A DNA stretch of 64,000 nt from Desertivirga arenae (GCF_017355785.1 NZ_JAFEWE010000001.1:434001-498000); one strand, 5' to 3'. Positions 26,199 to 39,659 are shown, counted from the first letter of the stretch. Numbers and translations are program-made. The notes: a model not told the origin generated them from the letters alone.

Positions 26199-26232
26199 AA
26201 AAAAAGGTAGAATAAATTTCTACCTTTTTTTT
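26199..26232. terminator. Terminator closing the stressosome operon
   Basis: AAAAAAAGGTAGAA (26199-26212) pairs with TTCTACCTTTTTTT (26218-26231), loop TAAAT. The A-run and T-run make it usable in both directions; the opposing GH2 gene ends 22 bases further on. Confidence 0.85.
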
Positions 26233-26253
26233 CTTTATGCAAAAGTGTTGTTA

Positions 26254-28089
26254 TTATTTCTTCTGTTCCTTCTCCTTTTCATCATAGTAGGTTTTCATTA
26301 CGTAAAATGCCTTCTTCTTATTTCCCTTGTGATCAAAAAGTCCTTTATTATTCCAGCCCTCCTGATAAACAGGATTATTTCGACGGGGAGAGCGGAAATC
26401 GTTTAAGATCCATGGAGACAAACCAACAAAATTAGCCGGCATACGCTTCATCATTGCTACCTGCTCCTTATAATACCATTCCTGGAATTCTTCACTCCAT
26501 CTTGTTAGACTGTCTGCTTTAAAGCCACTTAACGCTTCTGCACCAGTTTCACTAATGAACAAAGGCTTATTATAACGAATATCCCATTTAGCATTTTTAA
26601 CGTCAGAAGGGAAGCCACCATACCAGCCCAGGTATTCATTCACAGAAACAAGGTCGGTATACTGACCTAGGGGATCATCCACTATCATGGTTCCTTTATC
26701 ATTATGCACCTCTAGCGCTGCCGAAATCAATCTTGAATTATCCAGCTTCCTCGCTGTAGCCACAAGATTGCTCATGAAAGTAGTTCGCTCTGGTTTGACC
26801 GGAGTTTCATTTCCCACAGACCAGATCACAATGCTTGCTCTGTTCTTATCCCTTGCTATCATATCCCTTAACTGGGATTTTGCTTTTTCCAGAACTTCCT
26901 TACTCGCAAAATCTATCGTCCAATATACCGGGATTTCTGACCATACCAGAATGCCCAGAGAATCGGCAACTCTTGTCATATACTCATTATGTGGATAGTG
27001 CGCAAGTCGCACCATATTTGCATTCAATTCCTTCGCCTGCCTCAATAATTGGAGTGCATCTGCTTTGCTGTTTGCTCTCCTTCCCTCTTCTGGTATCTCT
27101 TCATGTATGCAGATACCTCTCAGGAAAACAGGTTTCCCATTCAGCAAAATCTTATTGCCCTGAACTTCTACACTTCGAAAGCCTACCTTATCTGTTATTG
27201 TTTCTGCTCCTGACTGTAACTTAAGAGAGTACAACTTTGGATTACCGGTAGACCACAACTGAAGTTTTGGGATTTTATAGGAGAATGAAACGCTGTCTGA
27301 ATTAAGTTTAATTTCCTTTTTGAGTTTCAGTTCTGCAATCTCCAGGCTTAGTGTCTTTTCTGAGGCCTTATTTAATCTAATCCAACCCTCTACTTCGTTC
27401 GTGCTATTCTTCTTTAGTCGAATGGAGTAGTCGCGGATAAAGGTTTGAGGTACCTCCACCAGGAGGACATCGCGGGTTATACCTCCATAATTCCACCAGT
27501 CTGTATTAAGAGTGGGAATTTCATCCCGTTTACGCTTATTATCTACTTTTACTACCAAATAATTATCCTTCTCTTTCAGCGAGGTTGCAGGAACCTCAAA
27601 ATTAAAAGGACTAAAACCGCCCTTATGACTTCCGAGCTTCTTACCGTTCAGGTAGATATGGCTTTCGTAATTGACCGCTCCGAAATACAAAAAAACCTTA
27701 CCGGTAGGATTCTTTTTGGAATAGTCAAATGACCTCTTATACCAAACCGTCCCCTCGTAGTATAGGAACTTCGGATCCTGAGAATTCCAATCGCCTGGCA
27801 CATTCAAAGAATACTTATCACTATACCCGTGCTCCTTCCGGTCTGATTTATTCTTTGGTATATCTGTATTCCAGTAAGCTTCCCCATCTCCTTCTCTCCT
27901 TTCAGCCCAGCGGTAATCATAAAAGCCGGTTTCGTAAGGGTCCACTATGTACTGCCACTTCCCATTCAAGCTGGTGATGTCTCGTGCATATACATTGTTG
28001 ATAGGAGGCTCCTGGGCAAGCATTTCCGAAGCAGGACTTATCAGTAAAGTTGCAGATAGCAGACTTCTGTAAAATTTTCCTTTTATCAT
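26254..28089 (-). CDS. Glycoside hydrolase family 2 (beta-glucuronidase-like)
   Basis: 611 residues from ATG 28089, which gives signal MIKGKFYRSLLSATLLISPA; the longer frame overlaps the next gene. GH2 layout: jelly-roll N-domain (GDWNSQDPKFLYYEGTVWYK, FGAVNYESHIYLNGKKLGSH), immunoglobulin-like domain and TIM barrel. Acid/base Glu428 is in IWSVGNETPV and nucleophile Glu514 in FISETGAEALSG. The short length and PWILNDFRSP near the end fit beta-glucuronidase-type GH2 better than LacZ. It acts in the periplasm or at the surface. Last gene of a six-gene operon. Confidence 0.9.
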   Translation of the reverse strand: MIKGKFYRSLLSATLLISPASEMLAQEPPINNVYARDITSLNGKWQYIVDPYETGFYDYRWAERREGDGEAYWNTDIPKNKSDRKEHGYSDKYSLNVPGDWNSQDPKFLYYEGTVWYKRSFDYSKKNPTGKVFLYFGAVNYESHIYLNGKKLGSHKGGFSPFNFEVPATSLKEKDNYLVVKVDNKRKRDEIPTLNTDWWNYGGITRDVLLVEVPQTFIRDYSIRLKKNSTNEVEGWIRLNKASEKTLSLEIAELKLKKEIKLNSDSVSFSYKIPKLQLWSTGNPKLYSLKLQSGAETITDKVGFRSVEVQGNKILLNGKPVFLRGICIHEEIPEEGRRANSKADALQLLRQAKELNANMVRLAHYPHNEYMTRVADSLGILVWSEIPVYWTIDFASKEVLEKAKSQLRDMIARDKNRASIVIWSVGNETPVKPERTTFMSNLVATARKLDNSRLISAALEVHNDKGTMIVDDPLGQYTDLVSVNEYLGWYGGFPSDVKNAKWDIRYNKPLFISETGAEALSGFKADSLTRWSEEFQEWYYKEQVAMMKRMPANFVGLSPWILNDFRSPRRNNPVYQEGWNNKGLFDHKGNKKKAFYVMKTYYDEKEKEQKK

Positions 28090-28106
28090 GTTTATAATTG
28101 GTGTGT

Positions 28107-32460
<4,354 letters not shown>

Positions 32461-32484
32461 TCAGGTGTGTTTAACGGTTAGAAT

Positions 32485-33462
32485 CTATTTATTAAAAGCT
32501 TTTACTATCTTAACCTTTACGTTTTTAGGTGTCTCAAAAACATCTACCGGAAGAATGTTACCCTTCTTGTCAAATCTCATAGGCGAAATACTTGTTTCGC
32601 GATTGTAGCCGTTCCCACCAGGAATTTTAAAGCGGTGATAGGCAATATACCATTCGTCTTTTCCAGGAACTTTAACTACTGAATGATGTCCTGCCCCTTT
32701 AACAACTCCCCTTCCTTTAAGCACTGGGTTCAATTCTGCTTTAGTAAATGGCCCCATAGGAGAATCGGCCGTAGCGTAAGCAACTGAATAACGCGGATCT
32801 CTGGTATCGAATTCAGACCACATCAGATAATACTTGCCATTCCTTTTGAATACAAAACTTCCTTCGTTATATCCCTTAGGTTTGATGGAAATTATTTTAG
32901 CAGGATCATAGGAGACCATATCATCGTTCAGTTTTACAATATTACAATTTCCCTGTCCCCAATATAAATAGGCTGATCCATCATCATCCACAAAAGCCAT
33001 CGGATCAATCATTTGTCCTTTTAATGCTCCTTTAGGAACCAGTGGCTTTCCAAGAGCATCTTTGAATGGTCCTGTCGGCTTATCTGCAACAGCTACACCG
33101 ATATTTACATCTGCGGAGAAGTAATAGTAGTACTTGCCGTTCTTTTCTGCAATCGCCGGAGCCCAGGCTCTCTCTTTTGCCCAGGTAAGATCTTTAGGCA
33201 GATCCAAAATAGTCCCTTCATTCTTCCAGTCGACCAGATTTTTGGAAGACCAGCAGGTGAAATAGGTCGACATCCATCCTTCAGTTCCATCTGTTGTGGG
33301 ATACAGGTAAAAAGTATCACCGAAGGCTGCTATATGCGGATCGGCGAATACCCCGGGAAGAACTGGTTTTGGAGCATTTAAGGTATCCTTAATTTGTGCT
33401 GAAGAACTCAGGGCTGTTAGAAAAACAGCCAGGGCTGGAACTATTTTTTTTAGAACTTTCAT
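32485..33462 (-). CDS. Glycoside hydrolase family 43
   Basis: 325 residues with signal peptide ending SSAQ. Five-bladed beta-propeller: catalytic base Asp in PGVFADPHIAAFGDTFYLYP, pKa-modulating Asp in MIDPMAFVDDDGSAYLYWG, and general acid Glu in GYNEGSFVFKRNGKYYLMWS. Family 43 enzymes are mostly alpha-L-arabinofuranosidases, beta-xylosidases or exo-beta-1,3-galactanases. The subfamily cannot be decided here; presence of the usual base Asp argues against the galactanase subfamilies in which it is replaced. The upstream GH105 gene ends 4 bases before this gene starts, so they are tightly coupled. Confidence 0.92.
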   Translation of the reverse strand: MKVLKKIVPALAVFLTALSSSAQIKDTLNAPKPVLPGVFADPHIAAFGDTFYLYPTTDGTEGWMSTYFTCWSSKNLVDWKNEGTILDLPKDLTWAKERAWAPAIAEKNGKYYYYFSADVNIGVAVADKPTGPFKDALGKPLVPKGALKGQMIDPMAFVDDDGSAYLYWGQGNCNIVKLNDDMVSYDPAKIISIKPKGYNEGSFVFKRNGKYYLMWSEFDTRDPRYSVAYATADSPMGPFTKAELNPVLKGRGVVKGAGHHSVVKVPGKDEWYIAYHRFKIPGGNGYNRETSISPMRFDKKGNILPVDVFETPKNVKVKIVKAFNK

Positions 33463-33466
33463 TGAA

Positions 33467-34612
33467 TTATTTTGATAAATAACGGTACATCTCAGAAGAA
33501 GCCAAAAGGAAAGCTCCTACACCAAAATTAGCAGTTGAATTTTTGTCCACGACCTGTCCAGGTATTGCTCTTTCACCAATAGGTTGTATATATCCTACCT
33601 TTCCATCGGCTTGTAAAGCAATCTTTGTAAGGTAATTCCAGGATCTAAGTACTACGGGTAAATACTCTTTCCTGCTTAAATAGCCATTGTTAATTCCCCA
33701 TAGGTAAGCGTAGGTATTAAAGGCTGTTCCACTGGTCTCATAACCTGGAGCCTGGGCCGGGTCAAGAATGCTTCTTGTCCAGTAGCCTTCTGCCTGTTGA
33801 GCATCTTTCAATGCTTCAGCCAAACCTTTAAACCTATTTACGAACAAATTCCGGTTGGGGGCGTCCTTTGGTAGATCCTTTAATATTTTGGCAAGGCCAG
33901 CAAATACCCATCCATCTCCGCGAGCCCAGAAGTCTTTCTTACCGCTTGCTGTTTTATGCTTTGGATAAATGTATTTTGCATCCCTGTAGAAAAGCTTCTC
34001 TTCCTTATCATACATCAGACTATCCGAATACAGGTAATACTCAGATAACTTCTCCAGGTATTGTCTGTTTCCAGTTAGTTTGTATAACTTAGTCATTACC
34101 GGCATCACCATATATAAACCGTCTACCCACCACCAGTAATCGTGCTTCGAAGTACTCATTTCATATTCCATCACCTCTTTAGCCCTGGCCACTTTCCGTT
34201 CATCCTTTACAGCGTCGAGTTGATAAAGGTCTATATACGTTTGAAAACAAATTTGCCAGTCGCCAAAAAGCACAAAATCATCCTTCTCCCCATAAGTATA
34301 TTTCCAGTCTGACTTATTGTTAGACTTAGCGCCATTCCATTCATTTTTTTCGGCCCACCTTTCTGAATAGGCACGAAAAGACTCATTCCTGGTAACCCCG
34401 TAGGCTTCCATGTTTCCGGTATGATAAGCTGCAACATCCCAGAAAGCACGGTCAGGCTCTGGGTGAGAACTTTGCCAATAGCCGTTAACCCTATTGATTA
34501 TCTCTAAAACTTCATCCTTATTTTGGGAGATGTTTGCCTGCTTCCGAGTAGAACAAGCGGAAAACAATAGCAAAAAAAGAGTACAATAAGTAAATGAAGA
34601 TATTTTGTTCAT
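33467..34612 (-). CDS. GH105/GH88-type unsaturated glucuronyl or galacturonyl hydrolase, lipoprotein
   Basis: 381 residues. Lipoprotein signal FTYCTLFLLLFSACSTRKQ. The alpha/alpha six-barrel has DWQICFQTYIDLYQLD, the catalytic Asp (about 164) in YWWWVDGLYMVMPVMTKLY, KKDFWARGDGWVFAGLAKIL, and a C-terminal SGTAFNTYAYLWGINNGYL. GH105/GH88 enzymes hydrate the 4,5-unsaturated uronic acid left by polysaccharide lyases, so this gene implies a lyase in the pathway. Candidates are the adjacent BNR propeller and the PL1 lyase at 38247. Confidence 0.9.
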   Translation of the reverse strand: MNKISSFTYCTLFLLLFSACSTRKQANISQNKDEVLEIINRVNGYWQSSHPEPDRAFWDVAAYHTGNMEAYGVTRNESFRAYSERWAEKNEWNGAKSNNKSDWKYTYGEKDDFVLFGDWQICFQTYIDLYQLDAVKDERKVARAKEVMEYEMSTSKHDYWWWVDGLYMVMPVMTKLYKLTGNRQYLEKLSEYYLYSDSLMYDKEEKLFYRDAKYIYPKHKTASGKKDFWARGDGWVFAGLAKILKDLPKDAPNRNLFVNRFKGLAEALKDAQQAEGYWTRSILDPAQAPGYETSGTAFNTYAYLWGINNGYLSRKEYLPVVLRSWNYLTKIALQADGKVGYIQPIGERAIPGQVVDKNSTANFGVGAFLLASSEMYRYLSK

Positions 34613-34625
34613 CTGGTGTATCTGT

Positions 34626-35939
34626 TTAAAACTTTGGCTTATATTCCAATACTTTGATGGCTTGAGGTTTCATTTCTGAAATCCCTTCCCCGTCGGCCTG
34701 CTCAGTATGCTGCACGAACAAATTCAATATATGCTTCTCTTTCCATAGTTCTGTATCAAAGCTGGGCTCCCACGAGCCTAAATTCTCCTCAGAAAGGTCC
34801 TTGATCTCCCAGGTTTTCTTTTTCAGCGTTGGCATTAACAACCCAGAGGCCTTACTTCCCCTATCCTCGTCCCTGAAAAGCATTAAAACACCAGCATTCT
34901 TTCCCGCTCCCTTTACCAATACCTGCGGCCGCGATATCGGAATCCTTTTCGTGCCACCTCCACTTAAACTAAAAGGCGTTTTCCTAAAATCGAGAGCAAT
35001 AGTTTCCCAGCTATTACCAAGATTATAGATCAGGTGGTATTGAGGTACCTGTTGATTTTTGTCCCTCCAATAACTTACGATAAAGGGATTCCCTTTTTTA
35101 TCGGTGGTCATAGACGTTTGGTTAATAAGTTCGCTCTTTGGGGGAATAACAAGGGCATGTTCTGCTGTAGCAGCAGTGATGGGCAGTGAGTATTTCTCAC
35201 CGTTAGATTTCTGCCAGGTATGTCCTCCATCTATTGAGCGGGCGTAGCACATATCGTGATTACTGGCAACATCCGGACTTTCTCTCCACACCCAGGAAAT
35301 ATGGAGGGTTCCTCTGGTATCTATAAAGGCCTGCCAATAAGCATTTCTCTTCCGCTCGCCACTTATAAGATTATCCTGTAGTCTTGACCAAGTCTTTGTT
35401 CCGGTGTCGTACTTATTGATGATCAGATCTCCTCTGCCGGATCCTCCGTCCCTGTAAAAGAACAAGATGTTTCCATTGGGCAATTTATAAAACTCAGGAT
35501 AGCTTAATTCCTTCTCGTCGCGGCCAATCATGGCGGTGGGACTTGCCATTTCCAGACTTCCCGGTTCTAAACTTCTACTATAATGCAGAGGGTTATTATG
35601 ATGATCCCAAGCTAAATGAAGGTAACCCTCTCCATCAACCATAATGCTAATCACATTATGAGCGTCTTCAGTTTTGCCTTTAAAGTCAGTTTCCTTTGTA
35701 AACCATTCCTTTGAACCTAATTTACGTTTTGCAAGAACTACCTTTTTTCCCTCATTGTAATAAGCAGCATACTGGTAGCCCTCATAAGACACTAATGAGT
35801 TTTTCCGAAATATGATAGTGTTCACCGAATTGTTGGCCCAGCCTTCACCAATTACAGAACTGGTGGTTTGCGCAAATGAAAGCTGAACAGAAAGCAAAGG
35901 CAAAAGAAAGAAAGGGGCAATAAGCTTACTAATTGGCAT
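34626..35939 (-). CDS. BNR-repeat seven-bladed beta-propeller, probable lyase or glycosidase (GH145/PL24-PL25/PL27-like)
   Basis: 437 residues with signal peptide (ISKLIAPFFLLPLLSVQLSF). It belongs to the BNR-4 propellers: IMVDGEGYLHLAWDHHNNPL (His113/His114) is the hallmark carrying the probable catalytic histidines, followed by ELSYPEFYKLPNGNILFFYR, YWQAFIDTRGTLHISWVWRE and YARSIDGGHTWQKS. Related families include ulvan lyases and enzymes acting on L-Rha-alpha-1,4-GlcA in arabinogalactan; these are lyases or retaining hydrolases with a histidine mechanism. First gene of the operon, so the promoter should lie in 35940-36070, where I saw no clear consensus. Confidence 0.82.
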   Translation of the reverse strand: MPISKLIAPFFLLPLLSVQLSFAQTTSSVIGEGWANNSVNTIIFRKNSLVSYEGYQYAAYYNEGKKVVLAKRKLGSKEWFTKETDFKGKTEDAHNVISIMVDGEGYLHLAWDHHNNPLHYSRSLEPGSLEMASPTAMIGRDEKELSYPEFYKLPNGNILFFYRDGGSGRGDLIINKYDTGTKTWSRLQDNLISGERKRNAYWQAFIDTRGTLHISWVWRESPDVASNHDMCYARSIDGGHTWQKSNGEKYSLPITAATAEHALVIPPKSELINQTSMTTDKKGNPFIVSYWRDKNQQVPQYHLIYNLGNSWETIALDFRKTPFSLSGGGTKRIPISRPQVLVKGAGKNAGVLMLFRDEDRGSKASGLLMPTLKKKTWEIKDLSEENLGSWEPSFDTELWKEKHILNLFVQHTEQADGEGISEMKPQAIKVLEYKPKF

Positions 35940-36134
35940 GGGAGATTTAAAGGTCCTAATATCAGAAAAAAAGCCTCTGTTAAAAGGGGGTAAATAAAGA
36001 TTTTGAGGGGGATAAAGAAATAAATCGAGTCTTCAAGCCAATTCTTTTAATAAATTAATTCTTAAAAATAAATGCATGTTATTTGCTTTCCTTTCATACT
36101 GTATAATTTTAGCAACAGACCAACCTTTAGGCTT

Positions 36135-36566
36135 ATGAACTTTAATTTAATTATTTGGGGAAGTAAAGAATACGAAGAGATGGTTGAATTACGGCATAAT
36201 ATCCTCCGGAAACCTTTAGGCTTGCATTACAGCGAAGACTACCTGGCAGAAGAGAAAAACGACATATTGATAGGCGCCTACAAGAAGGATCAGCTATTGG
36301 GCTGCTGTATTTTAAGAATTGTGTCTGATGAAGTAGTGCAGCTAAAACAGATGGCTGTAGCAGTCGAAGCTCAATATACGGGGATCGGATCGCAAATTAT
36401 ATCTTTCGCGGAGGAAACAGCAAGAAATATAGGGCATGGAAGAATTTTTATGCATGCGAGAAAAATTGCAGTAACCTTTTATCAAAAACTTGGCTATCAA
36501 ATACGAGGGGAAGAATTTGAAGAGGTTGGTTTGCCGCATGTTCTCATGACAAAAGAACTTTTATAA
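36135..36566 (+). CDS. GNAT family N-acetyltransferase
   Basis: 143 residues from ATG 36135 (MNFNLIIWGSKEYEEMVELR). GNAT fold: ILIGAYKKDQLLGCCILRI, then motif A VVQLKQMAVAVEAQYTGIGS (acetyl-CoA binding Q/RxxGxG/A as QYTGIG) and C-terminal MHARKIAVTFYQKLGYQIRG. It uses acetyl-CoA to acetylate an unknown amine. Sequence resembles the ElaA / YjcF-type small GNATs. Confidence 0.9.
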   Translation: MNFNLIIWGSKEYEEMVELRHNILRKPLGLHYSEDYLAEEKNDILIGAYKKDQLLGCCILRIVSDEVVQLKQMAVAVEAQYTGIGSQIISFAEETARNIGHGRIFMHARKIAVTFYQKLGYQIRGEEFEEVGLPHVLMTKELL

Positions 36567-36570
36567 ATAA

Positions 36571-36608
36571 CAGCCTTCGTTCCAGTATTATTACCAGGAA
36601 GAAGGCTG
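36571..36608. terminator. Terminator between GNAT and aldo/keto reductase genes
   Basis: CAGCCTTC-g-TTCC pairs with GGAA-GAAGGCTG around a 13-base loop, between two convergent genes. The flanking T-run is weak. Confidence 0.6.
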
Positions 36609-36625
36609 CTACTTCTCATATTGTC

Positions 36626-37513
36626 TTATATCCCGCGGGATGCATCGTATAATTCGTACCAATCCTGATTATCTAACTCAATATTAAAGGAGTTAGCGAT
36701 GTTACGAATACGCTGCTCGTTAGTAGTTCCAATTAATGGCAAAGCTCCAAGTTTAACTAACCATGCTACGGCAAGCGACTCAATATCTACTGCATATTTC
36801 TCAGCAATAGTTGTTAATTTTTGCCTTACCCTAACTGCATCATCATCTATGCCGTTTGCAATCCGTCCCTCTGCAAGCGGAGCAGAAGCTAATGGACGCA
36901 TGTAACCTTGCTTAATGTAATCAACCTGCCCGTTATCTAAAGCTGATGTATTCAGCAAGTTCAATTCAATATGGTTTGTTACAATCCGGCTTTTAAGATA
37001 AGATGCCAGCAATTGGTGCTGAAATACAGAGAAATTAGCTACCCCGATCTGCTTGATCTTCCCCGCATCCTTCAACTGTTGCAAAGTATAAGCAGTTTCC
37101 TCCAGATCTGAAATAGGATCAAGGTGGTCTAAAAGAAAAATATCTATATAATCAGTACGAAGCTTTTTCAGAGAGTTTTCTATACTTTCGAGAATATGTT
37201 TTCTCGAAGTATCGTAATGCTTAATACGTACACCTGGCTGACTTTCATTAGGTACTCTTAAACCACATTTGGTAAAAAGCACAATATCCTCCCTTTTGAA
37301 AGATTTTTTACTGATTGCCTCCCCAAATAACTCTTCACAGCGGTAAGACCCATAAGAATCAGCGTGGTCAAAGGTATTTATTCCTAGTTCAAGGCAGAGA
37401 TTGATTATTTTCTCCATTGTTCCAGGCGTATTAGCCTCTTCATTCCACCTGTAAAATCCATATATCGCTGGTGAAACTTTCGGGCCAGCGTCGCTTAGGT
37501 AAATCTTCTCCAT
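36626..37513 (-). CDS. Aldo/keto reductase
   Basis: 295 residues, TIM barrel. Catalytic tetrad region: GINTFDHADSYGSYRCEELF (Asp, Tyr), VLFTKCGLR (Lys) and DIFLLDHLDPI (His). NADPH-binding segments are GVANFSVFQHQLL and the C-terminal PLIGTTNEQRIRNIANS. Most similar in layout to the YdhF group. It reduces aldehydes or ketones with NADPH; substrate unknown. The NADPH-binding end is intact. Confidence 0.93.
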   Translation of the reverse strand: MEKIYLSDAGPKVSPAIYGFYRWNEEANTPGTMEKIINLCLELGINTFDHADSYGSYRCEELFGEAISKKSFKREDIVLFTKCGLRVPNESQPGVRIKHYDTSRKHILESIENSLKKLRTDYIDIFLLDHLDPISDLEETAYTLQQLKDAGKIKQIGVANFSVFQHQLLASYLKSRIVTNHIELNLLNTSALDNGQVDYIKQGYMRPLASAPLAEGRIANGIDDDAVRVRQKLTTIAEKYAVDIESLAVAWLVKLGALPLIGTTNEQRIRNIANSFNIELDNQDWYELYDASRGI

Positions 37514-37695
37514 TCAACTTTTATTATAAAAGGCTCTTCCTAGAGAAAAAGCCAAACTTTATTCACTATCGATACAATTATCGCACTAAATCACTCCAAA
37601 AAAAACTTCTTTGAAAAATTATTTTTCTAACACCTGCCTATCAATGCATTACAATCAATTCAGCTCTCTTAAATTTCAATTTTTTCTCAAAAATC

Positions 37696-37724
37696 TTGTA
37701 ACCTGTCCAACTTAACTCCGTATA
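37696..37724 (+). promoter_or_regulatory. ECF-type promoter of the first small paralogue
   Basis: TTGTAAC (37696-37702), 16 bases, CGTATA (37719-37724), followed by the ATG 16 bases later. The same pattern precedes the second paralogue and recurs at 21835 and 57744. Confidence 0.6.
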
Positions 37725-37740
37725 GCTCAGTACATAACCT

Positions 37741-37908
37741 ATGAATATGAATATTGTTGGATTGTATATTCTCCATGAGGGCTACCTTAGAGAAGTTGTA
37801 AGTGAAGTTGGAGACTCATTTATCATAGAAATCGAAAGTGAATTCTTAGTAGTACCGAAACAAGCTTTTCCCGTTTATACCCTGAACGATCTTTCGGAAA
37901 CTGAATAA
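37741..37908 (+). CDS. Small 55-residue protein, paralogue of the next gene
   Basis: Begins MNMNIVGLYILHEGYLREVV and ends YTLNDLSETE. It shares the framework (hydrophobic)-x-G-x-LREVV-...-(F/L)II-...-(V/I)(V/I)P-...-Y-x-(L/F)-(N/D)L with the neighbour at 38002. The pattern of alternating hydrophobic residues suggests a small beta-barrel or SH3-like fold. There is no signal peptide, so it is probably cytoplasmic. Duplication with conserved spacing and a shared promoter motif supports a real gene. Function unknown. Confidence 0.72.
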   Translation: MNMNIVGLYILHEGYLREVVSEVGDSFIIEIESEFLVVPKQAFPVYTLNDLSETE

Positions 37909-37946
37909 TTTGCTAAAAAAAGATACGTTCATAAAATATAAAAACG

Positions 37947-37976
37947 TTGTAACATATATTTTCCTGCTATCGTAGA
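37947..37976 (+). promoter_or_regulatory. ECF-type promoter of the second small paralogue
   Basis: TTGTAAC (37947-37953), 17 bases, CGTAGA (37971-37976), 25 bases before the ATG at 38002. Confidence 0.55.
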
Positions 37977-38001
37977 AAAATCAAAATTAATATCTATAGC
38001 T

Positions 38002-38163
38002 ATGTTTACAGAAGGGGCATTTGTTATTTACCAGGGACATTTAAGAGAAGTTGTAGGTCAGTTTAACAACGACTTAATTATTGACAACGGAGTTCAATAC
38101 GTTATAATCCCTGGTGGTATTTATCAAGTTTTTGATTTAACAAATCGGGTTTACAACGATTAA
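38002..38163 (+). CDS. Small 53-residue protein, paralogue of the preceding gene
   Basis: Begins MFTEGAFVIYQGHLREVVGQ and contains NNDLIIDNG, YVIIPGG and YQVFDL. Aligned with the gene at 37741, LREVV and the hydrophobic pattern are kept while surface positions differ, as in an old tandem duplication. The gap between them is 93 bases and each has its own ECF-like promoter. A clear terminator follows, so this is an independent unit. Confidence 0.75.
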   Translation: MFTEGAFVIYQGHLREVVGQFNNDLIIDNGVQYVIIPGGIYQVFDLTNRVYND

Positions 38164-38174
38164 CAAAATATTTT

Positions 38175-38218
38175 AAAGCTTTCGCAAAAGACCTACGAAA
38201 GCTTTAATGCATTTTTTT
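38175..38218 (+). terminator. Terminator after the small paralogue pair
   Basis: AAAGCTTTCG (38175-38184) pairs with CGAAAGCTTT (38196-38205), followed by AATGCATTTTTTT. Confidence 0.8.
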
Positions 38219-38246
38219 CTTGCGGCGAGTATTCCTTCAGCCGTTA

Positions 38247-39659
38247 TTATTTGTTATTCTTATCAAGTGAATTAAGATAAACTTCTACGTTGGTATAAGC
38301 TTTATCCAGCGAAAAGCGAGGGCCATCAGCAGCGCTTTTGGGATTCAACTTGTGCTTCAGCTCCCAGGAGTCAGGCATTCCATCGCCATCAGAATCTTTT
38401 GCGGCAGGAAGCGAATTCAATACAGGCCATGCTTTGGTGGTCTTCTCGTAAGGAGTTCCATGCTTAAATCCTCCCTGTACATCAATTAAACTACCGGTTC
38501 TATTCTGAACATTCTTTATAATTCTTTGGTCAAGAGTATCGCGGACAGGTAAACTAGCACCCACTTGAGTAAGGACTTTTGCATAAGCCATCTCAGCGCT
38601 TTGTTCTTTAATTTCTACTCCGGCAAAAGCTGTCTGTCTTTTCGATTGCTCTTTATCTGCCTCTGTACCCTTATTCATCACCACTCCTAGCCAATTATCC
38701 TTGCTTACCTCTGAGGCCCCGTCTACGTAATTCCCCGAAATAAAATATTTTCCAAAAGGAATTTTACCTTCGATCTTGTAGGGATTTGCTATCTGAAATT
38801 TAACTTTCTCGTTAGTACTAGGGCCATACTTATAGTAATTATTAACCATATTATATTGGCCGCCTTCTCCTGCATAAACGTTATTTATTCCCCAGTTATA
38901 GAGAACATTATTCCGAAAGTCGACAAACTCCTGTGGAATGTGCCTGTTTCCTTCAAACCGGGGTGTGCGGCTATTACAATGAGCAAATAAGTTATGATGG
39001 GCGGATAAATGCGCTCCACCCCAAATTCCGCCAAAACCATGATGCTCGAAGTCTGTATCCCCTTGTTCAAAATGGTAAGAATAGTTTAGGGGTTCGGAAA
39101 TAATATTCCATTGCAAAGTAGTACTATCTCCGGCATAAACCGAAAAAGCTTCATCGGTGCTCCAGCTCATTGTACAGTGATCTATGATGATATTCTTCTT
39201 ACCATTTCCACCGCCAAATGCATCATCTCCACCAGCACCATCCACTTTACCTTTGTTTTGATTCCTATCGCCCATTCTGAAGCGCACATACCTGATGATA
39301 GCGTTGTTTGCCTTTAACCCAACAGGATAATCAGCAAGACAAATTCCAGAACCAGGAGCACTTTGCCCGGCAATAGTAATATTGTCCTGATTAATACTAA
39401 GTGGAGATTCAAGATGAATAGTTCCTGAAACCTTAAACATTACGATCCTTGGGTACTTGGCAGTTACAGCTGCCCTAAAACTTCCGGGTCCATCATCGTT
39501 CAGATTGGTGACATAAAGGACTTTTCCCCCTCTACCGCCGCTTGCAAACTTTCCAAAACCTTCTGCACTTGGAAAAGCTATTTTCTGGGCAGAAACTAAA
39601 CCTGTTGAAAAAACAAGTAGAGAGCTTAGCCCTTTCAAGATATTAGTTCTTAATCTCAT
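38247..39659 (-). CDS. Secreted pectate lyase-like protein (PL1 type)
   Basis: 470 residues with signal peptide ending GLVSAQ. Parallel beta-helix: GGKVLYVTNLNDDGPGSFR, IVMFKVSGTIHL, AIIRYVRFRMGDRNQ, IIIDHCTMSWSTDEAFSVY and HHNLFAHCNSRTPRFEGNR, the order seen in PL1 pectate lyases. Near the C-terminus DSDGDGMPDSWELKHKLN is a thrombospondin-type-3 calcium loop, common as an end-piece in secreted Bacteroidota lyases. It would cut galacturonan by beta-elimination, giving unsaturated ends for the GH105 enzyme. The catalytic Arg is probably in RTPRFEG. Transcribed alone. Confidence 0.87.
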   Translation of the reverse strand: MRLRTNILKGLSSLLVFSTGLVSAQKIAFPSAEGFGKFASGGRGGKVLYVTNLNDDGPGSFRAAVTAKYPRIVMFKVSGTIHLESPLSINQDNITIAGQSAPGSGICLADYPVGLKANNAIIRYVRFRMGDRNQNKGKVDGAGGDDAFGGGNGKKNIIIDHCTMSWSTDEAFSVYAGDSTTLQWNIISEPLNYSYHFEQGDTDFEHHGFGGIWGGAHLSAHHNLFAHCNSRTPRFEGNRHIPQEFVDFRNNVLYNWGINNVYAGEGGQYNMVNNYYKYGPSTNEKVKFQIANPYKIEGKIPFGKYFISGNYVDGASEVSKDNWLGVVMNKGTEADKEQSKRQTAFAGVEIKEQSAEMAYAKVLTQVGASLPVRDTLDQRIIKNVQNRTGSLIDVQGGFKHGTPYEKTTKAWPVLNSLPAAKDSDGDGMPDSWELKHKLNPKSAADGPRFSLDKAYTNVEVYLNSLDKNNK

